Translations under genes and position numbers: made by a program
Assembly: GCF_001854885.1 (NCBI RefSeq)
Contig: NZ_MDDV01000022.1
Span: 1 to 38,428 of the forward strand
Direction of reading: 5' to 3'
DNA length: 38,428 bases
Source of the DNA: Ensifer sp. LCM 4579
GTDB lineage: Bacteria > Pseudomonadota > Alphaproteobacteria > Rhizobiales > Rhizobiaceae
The notes under the pieces: model-generated
Databases searched by the model: none
The model's input: the letters and a program-made list of their open reading frames with translations, nothing else
Told to the model about the DNA's origin: nothing
In this document: positions 28,347 through 38,336 of the stretch, in pieces
Layout of the letters: each line of letters opens with the position of its first letter
How positions within the stretch are numbered: the stretch's first letter is position 1

Positions 28347-29855
28347 ATGATCGCCTCGACCAAGCCCGGCGCGCCCGAAATGGAAGCAATTGCGGCCCGC
28401 CACCCGCATCTCTTGCGGTCGACCACCCGTTTGAAAGCCATTCTGATCGGTGCCGGCCTGGTGCTGTATCTGGTTTTCAGCTGGTGGTTCTTCTCGATCG
28501 GCCACGTGCTTGCCAACGCGAACTGGGGTATCGCCGGGACCTATCTCGCCGACTGGGTATCCTATGAGATTCGGCCAGATATCGCGATAGCGCGTGACGG
28601 TACGATGAGCGTCTCGTATCAGCGTAATTCGCCGCTCGGAAAGAATCCGAACCCGGAATGGGTCTCTCTCGAAAAGCAGACGGTGACGCGCAGCGTCGAG
28701 ACGCCGGCGGCCGTGGCGCAGGCGCCGAAGCCGAAGACGAATTCCTCCTTCAGTTTCATGGCCCCGAACGCGGCGCTTGGCGGAAGCCGGAACGATGCCG
28801 AGCAGCCTGTTGAAACGACCCGCACCGAAGAGGTCGTCACACGAGCGGTCATAACCTACGACCGCTCGACGCGCATCGAAGTCGCCGACAGGCTGGTGCG
28901 GGCCACCCATGCCGGCGAGACTTTTGCCATGACGGTCGACGGCGCCGACGCGGTGACGCCGCAGGATCCGCTGCCGGGCTGGGCGAAGCAGAAGCGGCCG
29001 GGCGAAAAGATCACGCTCTCCTTCGGCCTGACCGGCTGGGCCGAGGTCGAAGGCGACGAGGTCTCGATCCGCAACCGGTTTTTCGGCTGGGAAAACTTCC
29101 TCTTCGACGCCGATTCGCCGTTCTTCGGGAAGCCCTATGGCGAAGTGGCATCACTGATCCTGTCGGGTGACCGGATCGACCCGGCGCGCTCCAATCTCGG
29201 GCTCGCCTGGAACAATATTCTTTACAATGCCGAATGGCAGCATCTCGACGTCTGGACCAAGCTCCTGCAAACGATCGTCATGGCCTTCGTCGGCACGCTT
29301 TTCGCTTCGCTGGTCGCCTTTCCGCTCTGCTTCCTGGCGGCGCGCAACATCACGCCGAACCGCGTCACCAACCAACTCGTCAAGCGCTTCTTCGACTTCC
29401 AGCGCTCGGTCGACATGTTCATCTGGGCGCTCTTTTTTACCCGCGCCTTCGGACCCGGACCGCTCGCCGGCATCTCGGCGATCTTCTTCACCGACACCGG
29501 CACGCTCGGAAAGCTCTACTCCGAGGCCCTCGAAAACATCGACGACAAGCAGCGCGAAGGGGTCAAATCCGTCGGCGCTGCACCGATCGCCGTGCAGCGC
29601 TTCGGCGTCTTGCCGCAGGTCCTGCCTGTCTTTGCCAGCCAGGCGCTCTATTTCTGGGAGTCGAACACGCGTTCGGCCACGATCATCGGCGCCGTCGGCG
29701 CCGGGGGTATCGGGCTGAAGCTCTGGGAAGCGATGCGCACCAATTCGGATTGGGAAAATGTCGCCTATATGGTGCTTCTGATCTTGATCGTTGTCTTCGT
29801 TTTCGACAGCATCTCCAACGCCTGCCGCTCGCGGCTGATGGGAGGCAAGCACTGA
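28347..29855 (+). CDS. phnE: Phosphonate/phosphate ABC transporter permease PhnE (second, long copy)
   Basis: This 502-residue permease is much longer than the usual 260-320. After one membrane segment (28-50) there are about 250 residues (52-304), mostly hydrophilic, before the transporter domain from 305. That domain carries the coupling loop ENIDDKQREGVKSVGAAP and the NTRSATIIGAVGAGGIGLKL signature. The inserted part is presumably periplasmic and could touch PhnD. The ATG at 28347 follows TAGGAG, 9 bases after the phnE stop. It corresponds to S. meliloti phoT, i.e. the second subunit of a heterodimeric channel. Confidence 0.88.
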   Translation: MIASTKPGAPEMEAIAARHPHLLRSTTRLKAILIGAGLVLYLVFSWWFFSIGHVLANANWGIAGTYLADWVSYEIRPDIAIARDGTMSVSYQRNSPLGKNPNPEWVSLEKQTVTRSVETPAAVAQAPKPKTNSSFSFMAPNAALGGSRNDAEQPVETTRTEEVVTRAVITYDRSTRIEVADRLVRATHAGETFAMTVDGADAVTPQDPLPGWAKQKRPGEKITLSFGLTGWAEVEGDEVSIRNRFFGWENFLFDADSPFFGKPYGEVASLILSGDRIDPARSNLGLAWNNILYNAEWQHLDVWTKLLQTIVMAFVGTLFASLVAFPLCFLAARNITPNRVTNQLVKRFFDFQRSVDMFIWALFFTRAFGPGPLAGISAIFFTDTGTLGKLYSEALENIDDKQREGVKSVGAAPIAVQRFGVLPQVLPVFASQALYFWESNTRSATIIGAVGAGGIGLKLWEAMRTNSDWENVAYMVLLILIVVFVFDSISNACRSRLMGGKH

Positions 29856-29978
29856 CGGGTTTGCTTTTTGCCGCGGCGTCATCATGATGTTGTCACGCAA
29901 ATCAGTTAGCTGCGCATCTCATTCCGCGAATAGCCCATCGCCGCAGGTCGCGACAATTCGATACGGAAAGTGAAGCCC

Positions 29979-30686
29979 GTGCGTTACGCAATCTACTTCG
30001 CGCCGCCGGCCGATGACCGGCTGTCGCTGACGGCAGCCCATTGGCTCGGACGAGACGCCTTCACCGGTGGCGCCCTGGCATGGCCGGAAGGCCCTGTTTT
30101 CACACCCGAGCGGCAGCTTGCCCTGACGGCCGATCCGCGCCGCTACGGCTTTCACGGCACGTTGAAGGCGCCCTTCGCACTTGCGCCAGGCCGCAGCGAG
30201 GCCGAGTTGATTGCAGCTTTCGACGAATTTGCCGCCGAGACCGGGTCCTTCGTCGTGCCGGAAATCGCGCTTCACCAGCTCGGTCCTTTTTTCGCCCTGG
30301 TCGCAAAGGAGGATTGTCCGCCGCTCCGCAACCTGGCTGCCCAGGCCGTACGCCGCTTCGAGCCCTTCAGGGCACGGCTCTCGGAAGCGGATATCGCGCG
30401 GCGAAACCCGGAGAACTTGACACCGCGCCAGCGGGAATACCTCGCTGCCTGGGGTTACCCTTATGTTTTCGAGGAGTTCCAGTTCCATCTCACGCTCACC
30501 GGACCGGTGCCGGAGGAGATGCAGGATCTCGTGCGGGAGACTCTCGAAGCCGCCTTCGCCGAATTCATCGGCAAGCCGCTTGCCGTCGAAACGGTTGCGC
30601 TTTTTGCCGAGACCAGCCGCGGCACGCCCTTTACCGTTCATTCCCTGCTGCCGCTCGGCAGCGCATCCACACGAAAGATCGCATGA
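29979..30686 (+). CDS. DUF1045 phosphonate-cluster protein, 2H phosphoesterase-like
   Basis: This 235-residue cytosolic protein belongs to the putative phosphonate-metabolism family DUF1045 (TIGR03223). It carries two H-x-T motifs of the 2H phosphoesterase superfamily: His59-Gly-Thr61 in YGFHGTLKAPF and His170-Leu-Thr172 in FQFHLTLTG. 2H enzymes open cyclic phosphates. A GTG start at 29979 is preferred, with GGAAAG 8 bases upstream; a GTG three codons earlier is too close to it. phnM starts one base after its stop. Since C-P lyase makes a ribosyl cyclic phosphate normally opened by PhnP, and phnP is not in view, this protein might do that step; this is inference. Confidence 0.82.
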   Translation: MRYAIYFAPPADDRLSLTAAHWLGRDAFTGGALAWPEGPVFTPERQLALTADPRRYGFHGTLKAPFALAPGRSEAELIAAFDEFAAETGSFVVPEIALHQLGPFFALVAKEDCPPLRNLAAQAVRRFEPFRARLSEADIARRNPENLTPRQREYLAAWGYPYVFEEFQFHLTLTGPVPEEMQDLVRETLEAAFAEFIGKPLAVETVALFAETSRGTPFTVHSLLPLGSASTRKIA

Positions 30687-30687
30687 C

Positions 30688-31827
30688 ATGAGCAATGAAC
30701 AGGTTCTCACCAATGCCCGCATCGTTCTGGAAGATCGCATTGTCGACGGTTCGGTGCAGATCCGAGACGGTCGGATTGCCGACATTTCGGAAGGTGCAAG
30801 CCGCGCCGGCGAGGATTTCGAGGGCGATTATCTCCTGCCCGGCCTGATCGAGCTCCACACGGACCATCTGGAGGCGCATTATTCGCCTCGGCCCGGTGTT
30901 CGCTGGCTCAAGATCGCCGCCATCCAGGCCCATGACGCGCAGGTCGTCACCTCCGGCATTACCACGGTATTCGACTGCCTGCGGCTCGGCACCGACGAGG
31001 ACAACGGCTTTCCGAAGGGCGAGATGCGCAGCATGGCCGATGCGCTGGCGCAGGCCAAGGACGAGGGGCGCCTCAGAGCCGACCACCTGATCCACCTGCG
31101 CTGCGAGGTGTCGACCGCCGATGTTCTCGATCAGTTCGAGGACTTCCAGAACGACCCGCAGGTCAGGCTGGTATCGCTGATGGACCACGCGCCCGGCCAG
31201 CGTCAATTCCAGACGATGGACCAATACACGCTCTATTACAAAACCAAGCGCGGCCTGTCCGACGAGGCCTTTGCCGCCTTTGTCGAGCGCCAGCTGGCGC
31301 TTTCCGCCCGCTATGCAACACCCCACCGGACCGCGCTTGCCGAGGCCTGTACACTCCGCGGGATCGCGATCGCCAGTCATGACGACGCGACGACCGATCA
31401 TGTCGAGGAGTCGATCGGCTACGGCGTCCGCCTGGCGGAGTTTCCGACGAGTTTCGAGGCGGCGGAAGCCTCGCACCGCGCTGGCCTCAGCGTGCTGATG
31501 GGCGCGCCGAATGTGGTGCGGGGCAAGTCGCATTCCGGCAACATTGCCGCGCGAGACCTGGCGGAGTGCGGCGTGCTCGACGTGCTGTCTTCGGATTATG
31601 TGCCGTTCAGCCTGATCCATGCGCCCTTCGTGCTCGCCGACGAGATCGAGACGATCGACCTGCCGAAGGCGATCGCCTTGGTCACGGCAACGCCGGCGCG
31701 GACCGTCGGGCTCGACGACCGCGGCCGGATTGCGATCGGGTTGCGGGCCGACATCGCCCGCGTCCATCGGCGCGAGGGTGTTCCGGTGGTCCGCTCCGTC
31801 TGGCGTGAAGGGAGGCGTGTCGCATGA
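30688..31827 (+). CDS. phnM: Alpha-D-ribose 1-methylphosphonate 5-triphosphate diphosphatase PhnM
   Basis: This 379-residue amidohydrolase-superfamily enzyme of the C-P lyase pathway releases pyrophosphate from ribosyl-phosphonate triphosphate. Metal-binding His57 and His60 occur in ELHTDHLE, the PhnM variant of the usual HxH; also visible are the LMDHAPGQRQF segment, SHDDATTDHVEES, and LSSDYVP near the C-terminus, supplying the remaining ligands. The ATG at 30688 begins one base after the previous stop, and the phnN start overlaps its stop (ATGA), so three genes are translationally coupled. The lyase core genes phnGHIJKL are not in the window and must lie elsewhere. Confidence 0.92.
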   Translation: MSNEQVLTNARIVLEDRIVDGSVQIRDGRIADISEGASRAGEDFEGDYLLPGLIELHTDHLEAHYSPRPGVRWLKIAAIQAHDAQVVTSGITTVFDCLRLGTDEDNGFPKGEMRSMADALAQAKDEGRLRADHLIHLRCEVSTADVLDQFEDFQNDPQVRLVSLMDHAPGQRQFQTMDQYTLYYKTKRGLSDEAFAAFVERQLALSARYATPHRTALAEACTLRGIAIASHDDATTDHVEESIGYGVRLAEFPTSFEAAEASHRAGLSVLMGAPNVVRGKSHSGNIAARDLAECGVLDVLSSDYVPFSLIHAPFVLADEIETIDLPKAIALVTATPARTVGLDDRGRIAIGLRADIARVHRREGVPVVRSVWREGRRVA

Positions 31828-32411
31828 TTGGACAGGAAAAAAGTCGCGGGGCTCTGATTGCCGTTGTCGGTCCCAGCGGGGCCGGCAAGGACAGCGTCAT
31901 GGGTTTTGCCGCCAGCCATTTCGCAAACCGGCCGGATGTCCTCTTCGTCCGGCGGGTGATCACGCGGCCTTCGGACGCCGGCGGCGAAGTGCATGAAAGC
32001 GTCTCTGCCGCGGAGTTCGAGGAGATGCACCGATGCGGCGCATTCGCCGTCTCGTGGCAGGCGCACGGCTTGAGCTACGGGGTTCCGCGGGAGATCGCCG
32101 CCAAGGTCGCAAGCGGCATGATCGCGATCGTCAACGGCAGCCGCACGGCCCTGCCGGCCTTCCGGGCCGCATTCGGCGAGATCTCGGTGGCGCTCGTTAC
32201 GGCGGAGCCAGCGGTTCTCGCCCGGCGCCTTGCAGGGAGAGGACGCGAAAACGAGGCGGACGTACTGCGCCGTCTGACGCGCCAGGCGCCCGAGATCATC
32301 GCTGGTCCGGACGTAACGGTGATCGACAATAGCGGTCGGCTTGAAATTGCCGGAAACCGCTTCGTCGCACTTGTCGAGCGCTGCTTGTCCGAGGTGCATC
32401 ACCCCGCCTGA
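31824..32411 (+). CDS. phnN: Ribose 1,5-bisphosphate phosphokinase PhnN
   Basis: This 195-residue P-loop kinase is related to guanylate kinases. Walker A GPSGAGKDS is at 16-24; RRVITRPSD is the guanylate-kinase-like substrate loop, and FAVSWQAHGLSYGVP the next conserved block. It converts ribose 1,5-bisphosphate to PRPP with ATP, the last step of the C-P lyase route. The ATG at 31824 overlaps the phnM stop by four bases. A classic terminator follows at 32478. Confidence 0.92.
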   Translation: MIGQEKSRGALIAVVGPSGAGKDSVMGFAASHFANRPDVLFVRRVITRPSDAGGEVHESVSAAEFEEMHRCGAFAVSWQAHGLSYGVPREIAAKVASGMIAIVNGSRTALPAFRAAFGEISVALVTAEPAVLARRLAGRGRENEADVLRRLTRQAPEIIAGPDVTVIDNSGRLEIAGNRFVALVERCLSEVHHPA

Positions 32412-32477
32412 GGAATGCGGCGGCCCTCGACGACGCCGCACCGTCTCCGACGCTCGCCGCAACATGTCTGATTTTTG

Positions 32478-32509
32478 AAGCCCCGGACCCGAGCGGTTCC
32501 GGGGCTTTT
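32478..32509 (+). terminator. Intrinsic terminator after phnN
   Basis: AAGCCCCGGA and TCCGGGGCTT form a 10-bp stem with a 10-base loop. The right arm runs into TTTT. It ends the phosphorus-acquisition transcript before the hut promoter. Confidence 0.88.
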
Positions 32510-32590
32510 CCTTTTGGCTCCTCGCCTGCTGGCCGTGCCACCCTACCTCCGGTCCGAGGGCGCGATTTTGTGCTTGCATCGCTCATATTA

Positions 32591-32600
32591 TGTATATACA
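32591..32600. promoter_or_regulatory. Palindrome TGTATATACA, candidate HutC operator at the hut promoter
   Basis: A perfect 10-base palindrome lies 27 bases before the hutI start, within an AT-rich block (TATTATGTATATACATTATT) that must hold the -10 element. TTGCAT at 32574 could be a -35. TGTA-N2-TACA resembles known HutC (GntR family) sites. No hutC gene is in the window. Confidence 0.6.
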
Positions 32601-32627
32601 TTATTCTGCATCAGGGAGGCGGAACGG

Positions 32628-33875
32628 ATGAATGCAAACGAAATCGCCGGCACGAAACGGACGAGCCTGTGGCGCAATCTGCGCCTGGCGACACTTCGTG
32701 AAAATTTGGGCCCGCTTGGTCTCGTAGAAGATGGCGCCGTCGCGGTTCGGGAAGGCCGGATCGTCTTTGCCGGCGCCGAAGCCGGACTGCCATCGGACCT
32801 TTCCAAAGCCGACGACGTCATCGATTGCGACGGCCGCTGGATGACGCCGGCCCTCATCGACTGTCACACGCATATCGTTCACGGGGGCAATCGGGCCCGC
32901 GAGTTTCAGCTGCGGCTGGAAGGCGCGACCTATGAGGAGATCGCAAAGGCCGGCGGCGGTATCGCCTCCACGGTAGAGGCGACGAATGCACTCACGGTCA
33001 ACGATCTCGTCGACGCGGCGCTTCCACGGCTCGACGCCCTGCTCTCCGAAGGCGTTTCGACGGTCGAGGTCAAATCCGGTTACGGCCTCAATATCGATAC
33101 CGAGCTGAAGATGTTGCGTGCGGCGCGGCAATTGGAGAAACGCCGTCCCGTACGCATCGTCACCAGCTATCTCGCCGCTCACGCCACGCCCCTGGAATAC
33201 AAGGGCCGGAACGGTGCCTACATAGATGAGGTCGTCCTGCCCGGTCTCGACCGCGCGCATTCCGAAGGCCTCGTCGATGCGGTGGACGGATTCTGCGAGG
33301 GCATTGCCTTTTCACCGGCGGAAATCGCGCGCGTCTACTCCCGGGCGACGGCGCTCGGGCTTCCGGTCAAGCTCCATGCCGAGCAGCTTTCCGATCTGGG
33401 CGGCGCGAAGCTTGCCGCCTCCTATAATGCGCTCTCGGCCGACCACCTCGAATATCTCGATGCCGAGGGGGCAATCGCCATGGCGAAGGCGGGAACCGTC
33501 GCGGTCCTGTTGCCGGGCGCGTTCTACACGCTCCGGGAACGACAATCGCCGCCGATCGAAGCGCTGCGCACCGCCGGCACACGCATTGCCATCGCCACGG
33601 ACTGCAATCCGGGCACCTCGCCGCTGACGTCGGTATTGCTGACGATGAACATGTCGGCCACCCTCTTCCGGCTGACTGTCGAAGAGTGTCTGGCGGGTGC
33701 CACCCGCGAAGCGGCGCGTGCACTCGGCATTCTGCATGAGACCGGCACGGTCGAAGCCGGAAAGTCCGCCGACCTGGCGATCTGGAACATCGATGAACCG
33801 GCGGAATTGGTCTACCGCATCGGCTTCAATCCCCTGCACGAGCGCGTATTCAAGGGCGAAAGGACCCTCCGATGA
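32628..33875 (+). CDS. hutI: Imidazolonepropionase
   Basis: This 415-residue zinc amidohydrolase of histidine degradation hydrolyses 4-imidazolone-5-propionate to N-formimino-glutamate. Metal ligands His80 and His82 lie in [10 protein letters not shown], and [10 protein letters not shown] carries the late Asp ligand; VKSGYGL and KLHAEQLSD give the family core. The ATG at 32628 has GGGAGG upstream and a length typical of HutI. It is first in the hut operon and its stop overlaps the hutH start (ATGA). Confidence 0.95.
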   Translation: MNANEIAGTKRTSLWRNLRLATLRENLGPLGLVEDGAVAVREGRIVFAGAEAGLPSDLSKADDVIDCDGRWMTPALIDCHTHIVHGGNRAREFQLRLEGATYEEIAKAGGGIASTVEATNALTVNDLVDAALPRLDALLSEGVSTVEVKSGYGLNIDTELKMLRAARQLEKRRPVRIVTSYLAAHATPLEYKGRNGAYIDEVVLPGLDRAHSEGLVDAVDGFCEGIAFSPAEIARVYSRATALGLPVKLHAEQLSDLGGAKLAASYNALSADHLEYLDAEGAIAMAKAGTVAVLLPGAFYTLRERQSPPIEALRTAGTRIAIATDCNPGTSPLTSVLLTMNMSATLFRLTVEECLAGATREAARALGILHETGTVEAGKSADLAIWNIDEPAELVYRIGFNPLHERVFKGERTLR

Positions 33876-35407
33876 GCATCATCCTCAAACCCGGTTCGGT
33901 TCCGCTCAAGGACCTGCAGACGATCTTCTGGACCCGAGAGCCGGCCCGTCTCGATCGCGCCTTCGACGCCCCGATTGAGAAGGCAGCCGCCCGGATTGCC
34001 GAAATCGTTGCCGGCGACGCCCCGGTCTATGGCATCAATACCGGCTTCGGCAAACTGGCATCGATCAAGATCGACAGCGCCGACGTGGCGACCCTGCAGC
34101 GCAACCTCATCCTGTCGCATTGCTGCGGCGTCGGAGAGCCGCTGCCGGAGAACATCGTGCGGCTGATCATGGCGCTCAAGCTGATCTCGCTCGGGCGCGG
34201 CGCCTCCGGCGTGCGGCTGGAAATCGTGCGTCTTATCGAGTCAATGCTGGAGCGCGGCGTCGTTCCGCTGATCCCCGCAAAGGGGTCGGTCGGCGCCTCG
34301 GGCGATCTCGCGCCGCTCGCACACATGGCCGCAGTGATGATGGGCGAAGGCGAGGCCTTCTTCCAAGGCAAGCGCATGACGGCGATGGCGGCGCTCAGAG
34401 CAGCCGGGCTTTCTGCCGTCACGCTCGCCGCCAAGGAGGGCCTGGCGCTGATCAACGGCACGCAGGTTTCGACGGCGCTGGCGCTCGCCGGCCTCTTCCG
34501 GGTCCATCGCGCCGCGCAGGCAGCGCTCATCACGGGCGCGCTCTCGACCGATGCCGCGATGGGTTCCTCCGCCCCCTTCCATCCGGACATTCATACGCTA
34601 CGCGGCCACCGCGGTCAGATCGACACCGCGGCCGCGCTTCGCCGCCTGCTCGAAGGTTCCGCCATCCGCCAGAGCCATGTCGAAGGCGACGAGCGGGTGC
34701 AGGACCCCTATTGCATCCGCTGCCAGCCGCAGGTTGACGGCGCCTGTCTCGATCTCCTGCGCTCCGTGGCCGCCACGCTGACGGTCGAGGCAAATGCCGT
34801 GACCGACAATCCGCTGGTGCTCTCGGACGATTCCGTCGTCTCCGGTGGCAATTTCCACGCCGAGCCGGTGGCTTTCGCCGCCGATCAGATCGCGCTTGCG
34901 GTGTGCGAGATCGGGGCTATCTCCCAGCGGCGGATCGCCCTTCTCGTCGATCCCGCGCTGAGTTACGGCCTACCGGCCTTCCTTGCCAGAAACCCAGGGC
35001 TCAATTCCGGCCTGATGATCGCCGAGGTCACCTCAGCCGCGCTGATGTCGGAGAACAAGCAGCTCTCTCATCCCGCGTCGGTCGACTCGACGCCGACCTC
35101 CGCCAACCAGGAAGACCATGTCTCCATGGCCTGCCATGGCGCCCGCCGTCTCGGACAGATGACCGAGAATCTCTTCTCGATCATCGGCATCGAGGCTCTC
35201 GCCGCCGTGCAGGGCATCGAGTTCCGCGCGCCTCTGACGACCAGCCCCGAACTACAGAAGGCCGCTGCCGCCGTGCGCGCCGTCTCGCCGACGATCAACG
35301 AGGATCGCTACATGGCCGACGACCTGCGCGCGGCTGGCGAACTGGTTGCTACCGGCCACCTCGCCGCCGCCGTCTCCGACGGCATCCTGCCGGAACTGGA
35401 GGACTGA
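33872..35407 (+). CDS. hutH: Histidine ammonia-lyase
   Basis: This 511-residue lyase deaminates L-histidine to urocanate and ammonia. The cofactor MIO forms from Ala142-Ser143-Gly144 in [14 protein letters not shown], the same numbering as the well-studied Pseudomonas enzyme. [10 protein letters not shown] holds the active-site Tyr53, and QEDHVSMA with its His is also present. Length is standard. The ATG overlaps the hutI stop. hutG starts one base after its stop. Confidence 0.96.
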   Translation: MSIILKPGSVPLKDLQTIFWTREPARLDRAFDAPIEKAAARIAEIVAGDAPVYGINTGFGKLASIKIDSADVATLQRNLILSHCCGVGEPLPENIVRLIMALKLISLGRGASGVRLEIVRLIESMLERGVVPLIPAKGSVGASGDLAPLAHMAAVMMGEGEAFFQGKRMTAMAALRAAGLSAVTLAAKEGLALINGTQVSTALALAGLFRVHRAAQAALITGALSTDAAMGSSAPFHPDIHTLRGHRGQIDTAAALRRLLEGSAIRQSHVEGDERVQDPYCIRCQPQVDGACLDLLRSVAATLTVEANAVTDNPLVLSDDSVVSGGNFHAEPVAFAADQIALAVCEIGAISQRRIALLVDPALSYGLPAFLARNPGLNSGLMIAEVTSAALMSENKQLSHPASVDSTPTSANQEDHVSMACHGARRLGQMTENLFSIIGIEALAAVQGIEFRAPLTTSPELQKAAAAVRAVSPTINEDRYMADDLRAAGELVATGHLAAAVSDGILPELED

Positions 35408-35408
35408 C

Positions 35409-36224
35409 ATGGCCGTTTTCGAAGTCCAGCGCGGCACATCGCCCGTTATCCTCGGCTTTCCCCATACGGGGACAGACGTGCCGCCGCCGATCTGGGAGCG
35501 GTTGAACGACAACGGCCGACTGCTTGCAGACACCGACTGGCACATTCACGAGCTCTATGAGGGCCTGCTACCGGAAGCGACGACGGTGCGGGCGACCTTC
35601 CATCGCTACGTCGTCGACGCCAATCGCGACCCGCAAGGCGTCAGCCTCTATCCGGGCCAGAACACGACCGGTCTTGTGCCGGAGACCGATTTCGACGGGG
35701 CGGCGATCTGGAAGAAAGGCGAAGGCCCCACACACGCGGACATCGCGGCGCGGCTGCGCGACTTTCACGCGCCCTATCATGCGGCCCTTGCCGCCGAGAT
35801 CGCTCGCATCAAGGCTCTCCACGGCATCGCAGTCCTCTATGACTGCCACTCGATCCGCTCGCATATTCCTTTCCTCTTCGAGGGCAAGCTGCCGGACTTC
35901 AATATCGGCACGGATATGGGTCGGACCTGTGACCCGGCAATCGAGGCTGCAGCAGTCGAATGTGCCGCAAGCGCAGTCGGTTACAGCCATATCCTGAATG
36001 GGCGCTTCAAGGGCGGCTGGACGACCCGGCATTATGGAAGACCGGAAGACGGTATACACGCAATCCAGATGGAGCTGGCGCAGTCGACGCATCTTGCAAC
36101 GGAGGCGCCGCCCTTTGCGCTCGACGCGGCCAAGGCCGAACGGCTTCGCGCCCATCTCAAGGCCATCCTGGAACGCATCGAGACAAAGGCATTCGACCTC
36201 AAACGCTTAAGGAGTGAGGCATGA
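35409..36224 (+). CDS. hutG: N-formylglutamate deformylase
   Basis: This 271-residue N-formylglutamate amidohydrolase releases formate and glutamate, the last step of the five-step histidine route. The N-terminal FPHTGTDVP and the [11 protein letters not shown] motif carry presumed metal-binding His/Asp residues; [14 protein letters not shown] is conserved in this family. It is not the arginase-like formiminoglutamase also called HutG. The ATG at 35409 comes one base after the hutH stop; the hutU start overlaps its stop. Its presence predicts HutF (formiminoglutamate deiminase) elsewhere. Confidence 0.93.
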   Translation: MAVFEVQRGTSPVILGFPHTGTDVPPPIWERLNDNGRLLADTDWHIHELYEGLLPEATTVRATFHRYVVDANRDPQGVSLYPGQNTTGLVPETDFDGAAIWKKGEGPTHADIAARLRDFHAPYHAALAAEIARIKALHGIAVLYDCHSIRSHIPFLFEGKLPDFNIGTDMGRTCDPAIEAAAVECAASAVGYSHILNGRFKGGWTTRHYGRPEDGIHAIQMELAQSTHLATEAPPFALDAAKAERLRAHLKAILERIETKAFDLKRLRSEA

Positions 36225-37900
36225 ACATGAACAATCCGCGCCACAACATCCGCGAGGTGCGCAGTCCGCGCGGAACCGAGCTCAATGCCAAGAGCTGGCT
36301 GACGGAGGCGCCGCTCCGGATGCTGATGAACAATCTCGACCCGGACGTTGCCGAAAACCCGCACGAACTCGTCGTCTATGGCGGCATCGGCCGCGCGGCC
36401 CGAACCTGGGCCGATTTCGACCGCATCGTCGCGACGCTCAAGGACCTGAACGAGGACGAGACCCTGCTCGTGCAGTCCGGCAAGCCCGTCGGCGTCTTCC
36501 GCACCCATAAGGATGCGCCGCGCGTGCTGATCGCCAATTCCAACCTCGTGCCGCACTGGGCCACCTGGGACCATTTCAACGAACTGGATAAGAAAGGCCT
36601 TGCGATGTACGGCCAGATGACGGCCGGCTCGTGGATCTATATCGGCACGCAAGGCATCGTACAGGGCACCTATGAGACGTTTGCCGAGGCCGGCCGCCAG
36701 CATTATGGCGGCAATCTCAAGGGCAAATGGATCCTGACCGGCGGCCTCGGCGGCATGGGCGGCGCGCAGCCGCTCGCGGCGGTCATGGCCGGCGCCTCAT
36801 GCCTTGCGGTCGAGTGCAATCCGGACTCGATCGATTTCCGCCTGCGCACCCGCTATCTCGACGAGAAGGCGGAGACGCTCGAGGACGCAATGGCGATGAT
36901 CGACCGCTGGACGAAGGCCGGCGAGGCGAAGTCCGTCGGGCTCATCGGCAATGCTTCGGAAATCCTGCCCGAAATGGTGCGTCGCGGCATTCGTCCCGAT
37001 ATCGTCACCGACCAAACCTCGGCGCATGATCCGATCAACGGCTATCTGCCGAAGGGCTGGACGATGGCCGAATGGAAGGCCAGGCGCGAAAGCGACCCGA
37101 AGGCGGTCGAAAAAGCGGCCCGGGCATCGATGCGCGAACACGTCGAAGCCATGCTCGCCTTCTGGGACGCCGGCATCCCGACGCTCGACTACGGCAACAA
37201 TATCCGCCAGGTCGCGAAGGACGAGGGCCTGGCGCGTGCCTTCGACTTCCCCGGCTTCGTGCCCGCCTATATTCGCCCGCTCTTCTGCAAGGGCATCGGA
37301 CCGTTCCGCTGGGCTGCCCTTTCCGGTGATCCGGAGGACATCTACAAGACGGACCGAAAGGTCAAGGAACTGCTGCCGGGCAACGAACACCTGCACAATT
37401 GGCTCGATATGGCGCGCGAGCGCATCGCGTTTCAGGGGCTTCCGGCACGCATCTGCTGGGTCGGCCTCGGTGACCGCCATCGTCTCGGTCTCGCCTTCAA
37501 CGAGATGGTGCGCACGGGCGAATTGAAGGCGCCGGTCGTCATCGGCCGCGACCACCTCGATTCCGGCTCCGTGGCATCGCCGAACCGCGAGACGGAAGCG
37601 ATGAAGGATGGATCCGATGCGGTGTCCGACTGGCCCCTGCTCAATGCACTGCTCAACACCGCCTCCGGGGCCACCTGGGTGTCGCTGCACCATGGCGGCG
37701 GCGTCGGCATGGGCTTCTCACAGCATTCCGGCATGGTGATCTGCTGCGACGGCAGCGAGGAGGCGGAGCGTCGCATCGCGCGGGTACTCTGGAACGATCC
37801 GGCGACCGGCGTCATGCGCCACGCGGATGCGGGCTACGACATCGCCATCGACTGCGCCAAGGATCAGGGGCTGCGCCTGCCCGCCATTCTCGGGAACTGA
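36221..37900 (+). CDS. hutU: Urocanate hydratase (urocanase)
   Basis: This 559-residue NAD+-dependent enzyme adds water to urocanate giving imidazolonepropionate. The Rossmann-like [13 protein letters not shown] binds [12 protein letters not shown] and [13 protein letters not shown] (with the catalytic-region Cys) are family signatures, as is [10 protein letters not shown] near the C-terminus. Length matches the family. AAGGAG lies upstream of the ATG, which overlaps the hutG stop by four bases. Last gene of the operon, followed by a hairpin. Confidence 0.96.
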   Translation: MNMNNPRHNIREVRSPRGTELNAKSWLTEAPLRMLMNNLDPDVAENPHELVVYGGIGRAARTWADFDRIVATLKDLNEDETLLVQSGKPVGVFRTHKDAPRVLIANSNLVPHWATWDHFNELDKKGLAMYGQMTAGSWIYIGTQGIVQGTYETFAEAGRQHYGGNLKGKWILTGGLGGMGGAQPLAAVMAGASCLAVECNPDSIDFRLRTRYLDEKAETLEDAMAMIDRWTKAGEAKSVGLIGNASEILPEMVRRGIRPDIVTDQTSAHDPINGYLPKGWTMAEWKARRESDPKAVEKAARASMREHVEAMLAFWDAGIPTLDYGNNIRQVAKDEGLARAFDFPGFVPAYIRPLFCKGIGPFRWAALSGDPEDIYKTDRKVKELLPGNEHLHNWLDMARERIAFQGLPARICWVGLGDRHRLGLAFNEMVRTGELKAPVVIGRDHLDSGSVASPNRETEAMKDGSDAVSDWPLLNALLNTASGATWVSLHHGGGVGMGFSQHSGMVICCDGSEEAERRIARVLWNDPATGVMRHADAGYDIAIDCAKDQGLRLPAILGN

Positions 37901-37906
37901 CGAAGA

Positions 37907-37930
37907 AGGAGGCCGTCGCAGCGGCCTCCT
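37907..37930 (+). terminator. Hairpin after hutU
   Basis: AGGAGGCCG and CGGCCTCCT form a perfect 9-bp stem with a 6-base loop, 6 bases after the stop. No T run follows, so termination may be weak or factor-assisted. Confidence 0.55.
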
Positions 37931-38059
37931 GCTCTGCGGCTTGGCTGAACGACCGGCGGTGCAACGCAATTATTGCGGGAGGATCTTCCCTTTCGACATT
38001 CGCTCCATAGTTAAAGCCTTGTGGCCGCAAGGCATTCATCCATGGAAGCGGGGGTTACC

Positions 38060-38221
38060 ATGTCCGTATTGATCGGCATTCTGATTACCTTTCTCGTCGT
38101 CGTCCTGGTGCTCTACCTCGTCAACCGGCTGCCGCTGGACGGCCGCACCAAGCAGATCGTCCAGGCCATCGTGATCATCATCGGCATTCTTTCCTTGCTG
38201 AGATATCTCGCCGTGTTCTGA
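38060..38221 (+). CDS. Small Thivi_2564-like membrane protein
   Basis: This 53-residue protein has two hydrophobic segments (VLIGILITFLVVVLVLYLV, and IVIIIGILSLLRYL near the C-terminus) joined by a short polar loop NRLPLDGRTKQ. Size and two-segment layout fit the Thivi_2564 family of tiny inner-membrane proteins of unknown role; the family name is from memory. The ATG at 38060 directly precedes the first hydrophobic segment; the frame is open 13 codons further back. It lies alone between the hut operon and the repeat/IS border. Confidence 0.65.
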   Translation: MSVLIGILITFLVVVLVLYLVNRLPLDGRTKQIVQAIVIIIGILSLLRYLAVF

Positions 38222-38230
38222 CCGGCCGGC

Positions 38231-38336
38231 CTACAGCGCCGCGCGTCTTCTCGGACGCTCAAAGGTCGCTGTAGCTCTTTGAATCTGCGCATCGAGCTTT
38301 CCGAAAATCGGGTACGATTTTCGGGCCAATGCGCTA
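38231..38336. repeat. Mosaic palindromic repeat, copy 4, abutting the IS
   Basis: First hairpin: CTACAGCG (38231-38238) pairs with CGCTGTAG (38268-38275) around GCGCGTCT. Second hairpin: CCGAAAATCG (38301-38310) pairs with CGATTTTCGG (38315-38324). The first module matches copy 1, while the second has a different sequence, as in a mosaic element. The IS begins exactly at the repeat end, in a TA. Confidence 0.82.

Noticed and set aside
29885..29900. Possible second PHO half-site (TTGTCAC) before the DUF1045 gene
   Set aside because: Only a single unit; no 11-base-spaced partner.
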